A program made the position numbers and the translations under genes. From positions 2,976,001 through 3,040,000 of the forward strand of contig CBDDKZ010000005.1 in the NCBI GenBank assembly GCA_965230415.1: a DNA stretch of 64,000 nt. The letters run 5' to 3'. Source of the DNA: CBDDKZ01 sp965230415. Lineage in GTDB: Bacteria; Bacteroidota; Bacteroidia; Cytophagales; JAAEPT01. This document shows positions 63,819 to 64,000 of this stretch, one piece after another (positions within the stretch are counted from its first letter, which is position 1; every line of letters begins with the position of its first letter). The notes beneath the pieces were generated by a model. The model was not told the DNA's origin, ran no database searches, and was given only the letters and a program-made list of their open reading frames with translations.

Positions 63819-64000
63819 TCAGCTAAGGGTATTTATCTCATTTTCCTGAGAGGCAATGATTGTTGTAACAGCAGTGTCTCCGGTTATATTTACAACCGTA
63901 CGAAACATGTCTAATATTCGGTCAACAGCAAGAATCCCTGCCAACCAGTAGGCTGGTAAGCCCAATGTTTCGAGTACAACTAAAATCATTACCAATCCTG
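63819..64000 (-). CDS. cation:dicarboxylate/amino-acid symporter, C-terminal end
   Basis: The last 60 codons of a gene that continues beyond the window. The visible protein has AGILAVDRILDMFRTVVN followed by TGDTAVTTIIA, the conserved end of the DAACS (glutamate/aspartate/C4-dicarboxylate:Na+ or H+ symporter) family. The exact substrate cannot be assigned. Confidence 0.85.
   Translation of the reverse strand, partial: GLVMILVVLETLGLPAYWLAGILAVDRILDMFRTVVNITGDTAVTTIIASQENEINTLS

Overview
The window reads as chromosomal DNA from a Bacteroidota bacterium, most likely a Cytophagales-type marine or soil lineage. The evidence is type IX secretion (T9SS) sorting domains, a promoter matching the Bacteroidota TTG / TAnnTTTG consensus, families typical of the phylum (DUF4290, DUF3109, MetZ, a TPR/DUF3857/transglutaminase giant, FN3/zincin giants), AT-rich DNA and frequent starts without Shine-Dalgarno sites. 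No tRNA, rRNA, CRISPR array or prophage was seen.

Region 1 (1-3.6 kb) is accessory. It holds the 3' part of a KAP-type P-loop NTPase, then a 21-bp tandem repeat array that is split by a complete IS110-family element. The element's 5' non-coding end looks like a bridge RNA: it carries short matches to the repeat array (target) and to the element's own right end (donor). Region 2 (3.6-13 kb) has an ABC exporter pair, a DUF3352-like protein, metZ, a polysaccharide-deacetylase-fold protein that has lost its metal-binding histidines, an Hsp20 and a T9SS cargo protein.

Region 3 (13-27.5 kb) is the most coherent block, all on the minus strand. A heme/redox operon runs hemA, globin, DUF3365 heme lipoprotein, four-helix cytochrome b, FAD/NAD/2Fe-2S reductase, CcmF, pentaheme cytochrome c, Cys-rich FNR-type regulator. 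It is followed by an outer-membrane porin and an NrtABCD-type uptake system. I infer a regulated nitrogen-oxide module: the porin and ABC system bring in nitrate or nitrite, a split NOX-like chain moves electrons from NAD(P)H through heme b to periplasmic heme c, the globin handles NO or O2, hemA supplies heme and CcmF attaches it. No nitrate or nitrite reductase is in the window. Next to it lies a histidine-kinase remnant.

Region 4 (28.4-40.2 kb) encodes a 2464-aa secreted FN3/zincin giant with a 600-aa partner, and a T9SS-exported discoidin/glycoside-hydrolase protein. Region 5 (40.3-64 kb) is housekeeping: a Rieske protein, murA (with Cys to Asp at the fosfomycin site), DUF4290, a UvrD helicase, outer-membrane proteins, accC-accB-efp-fabH-plsX-rpmF-DUF177, pdxA-pepA, rsmA-mgtE-serA-like, greA (with a terminator in its leader)-HIT, the transglutaminase giant, an Nfu protein and the end of a cation:dicarboxylate symporter. 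Strong bidirectional hairpin terminators separate most blocks.
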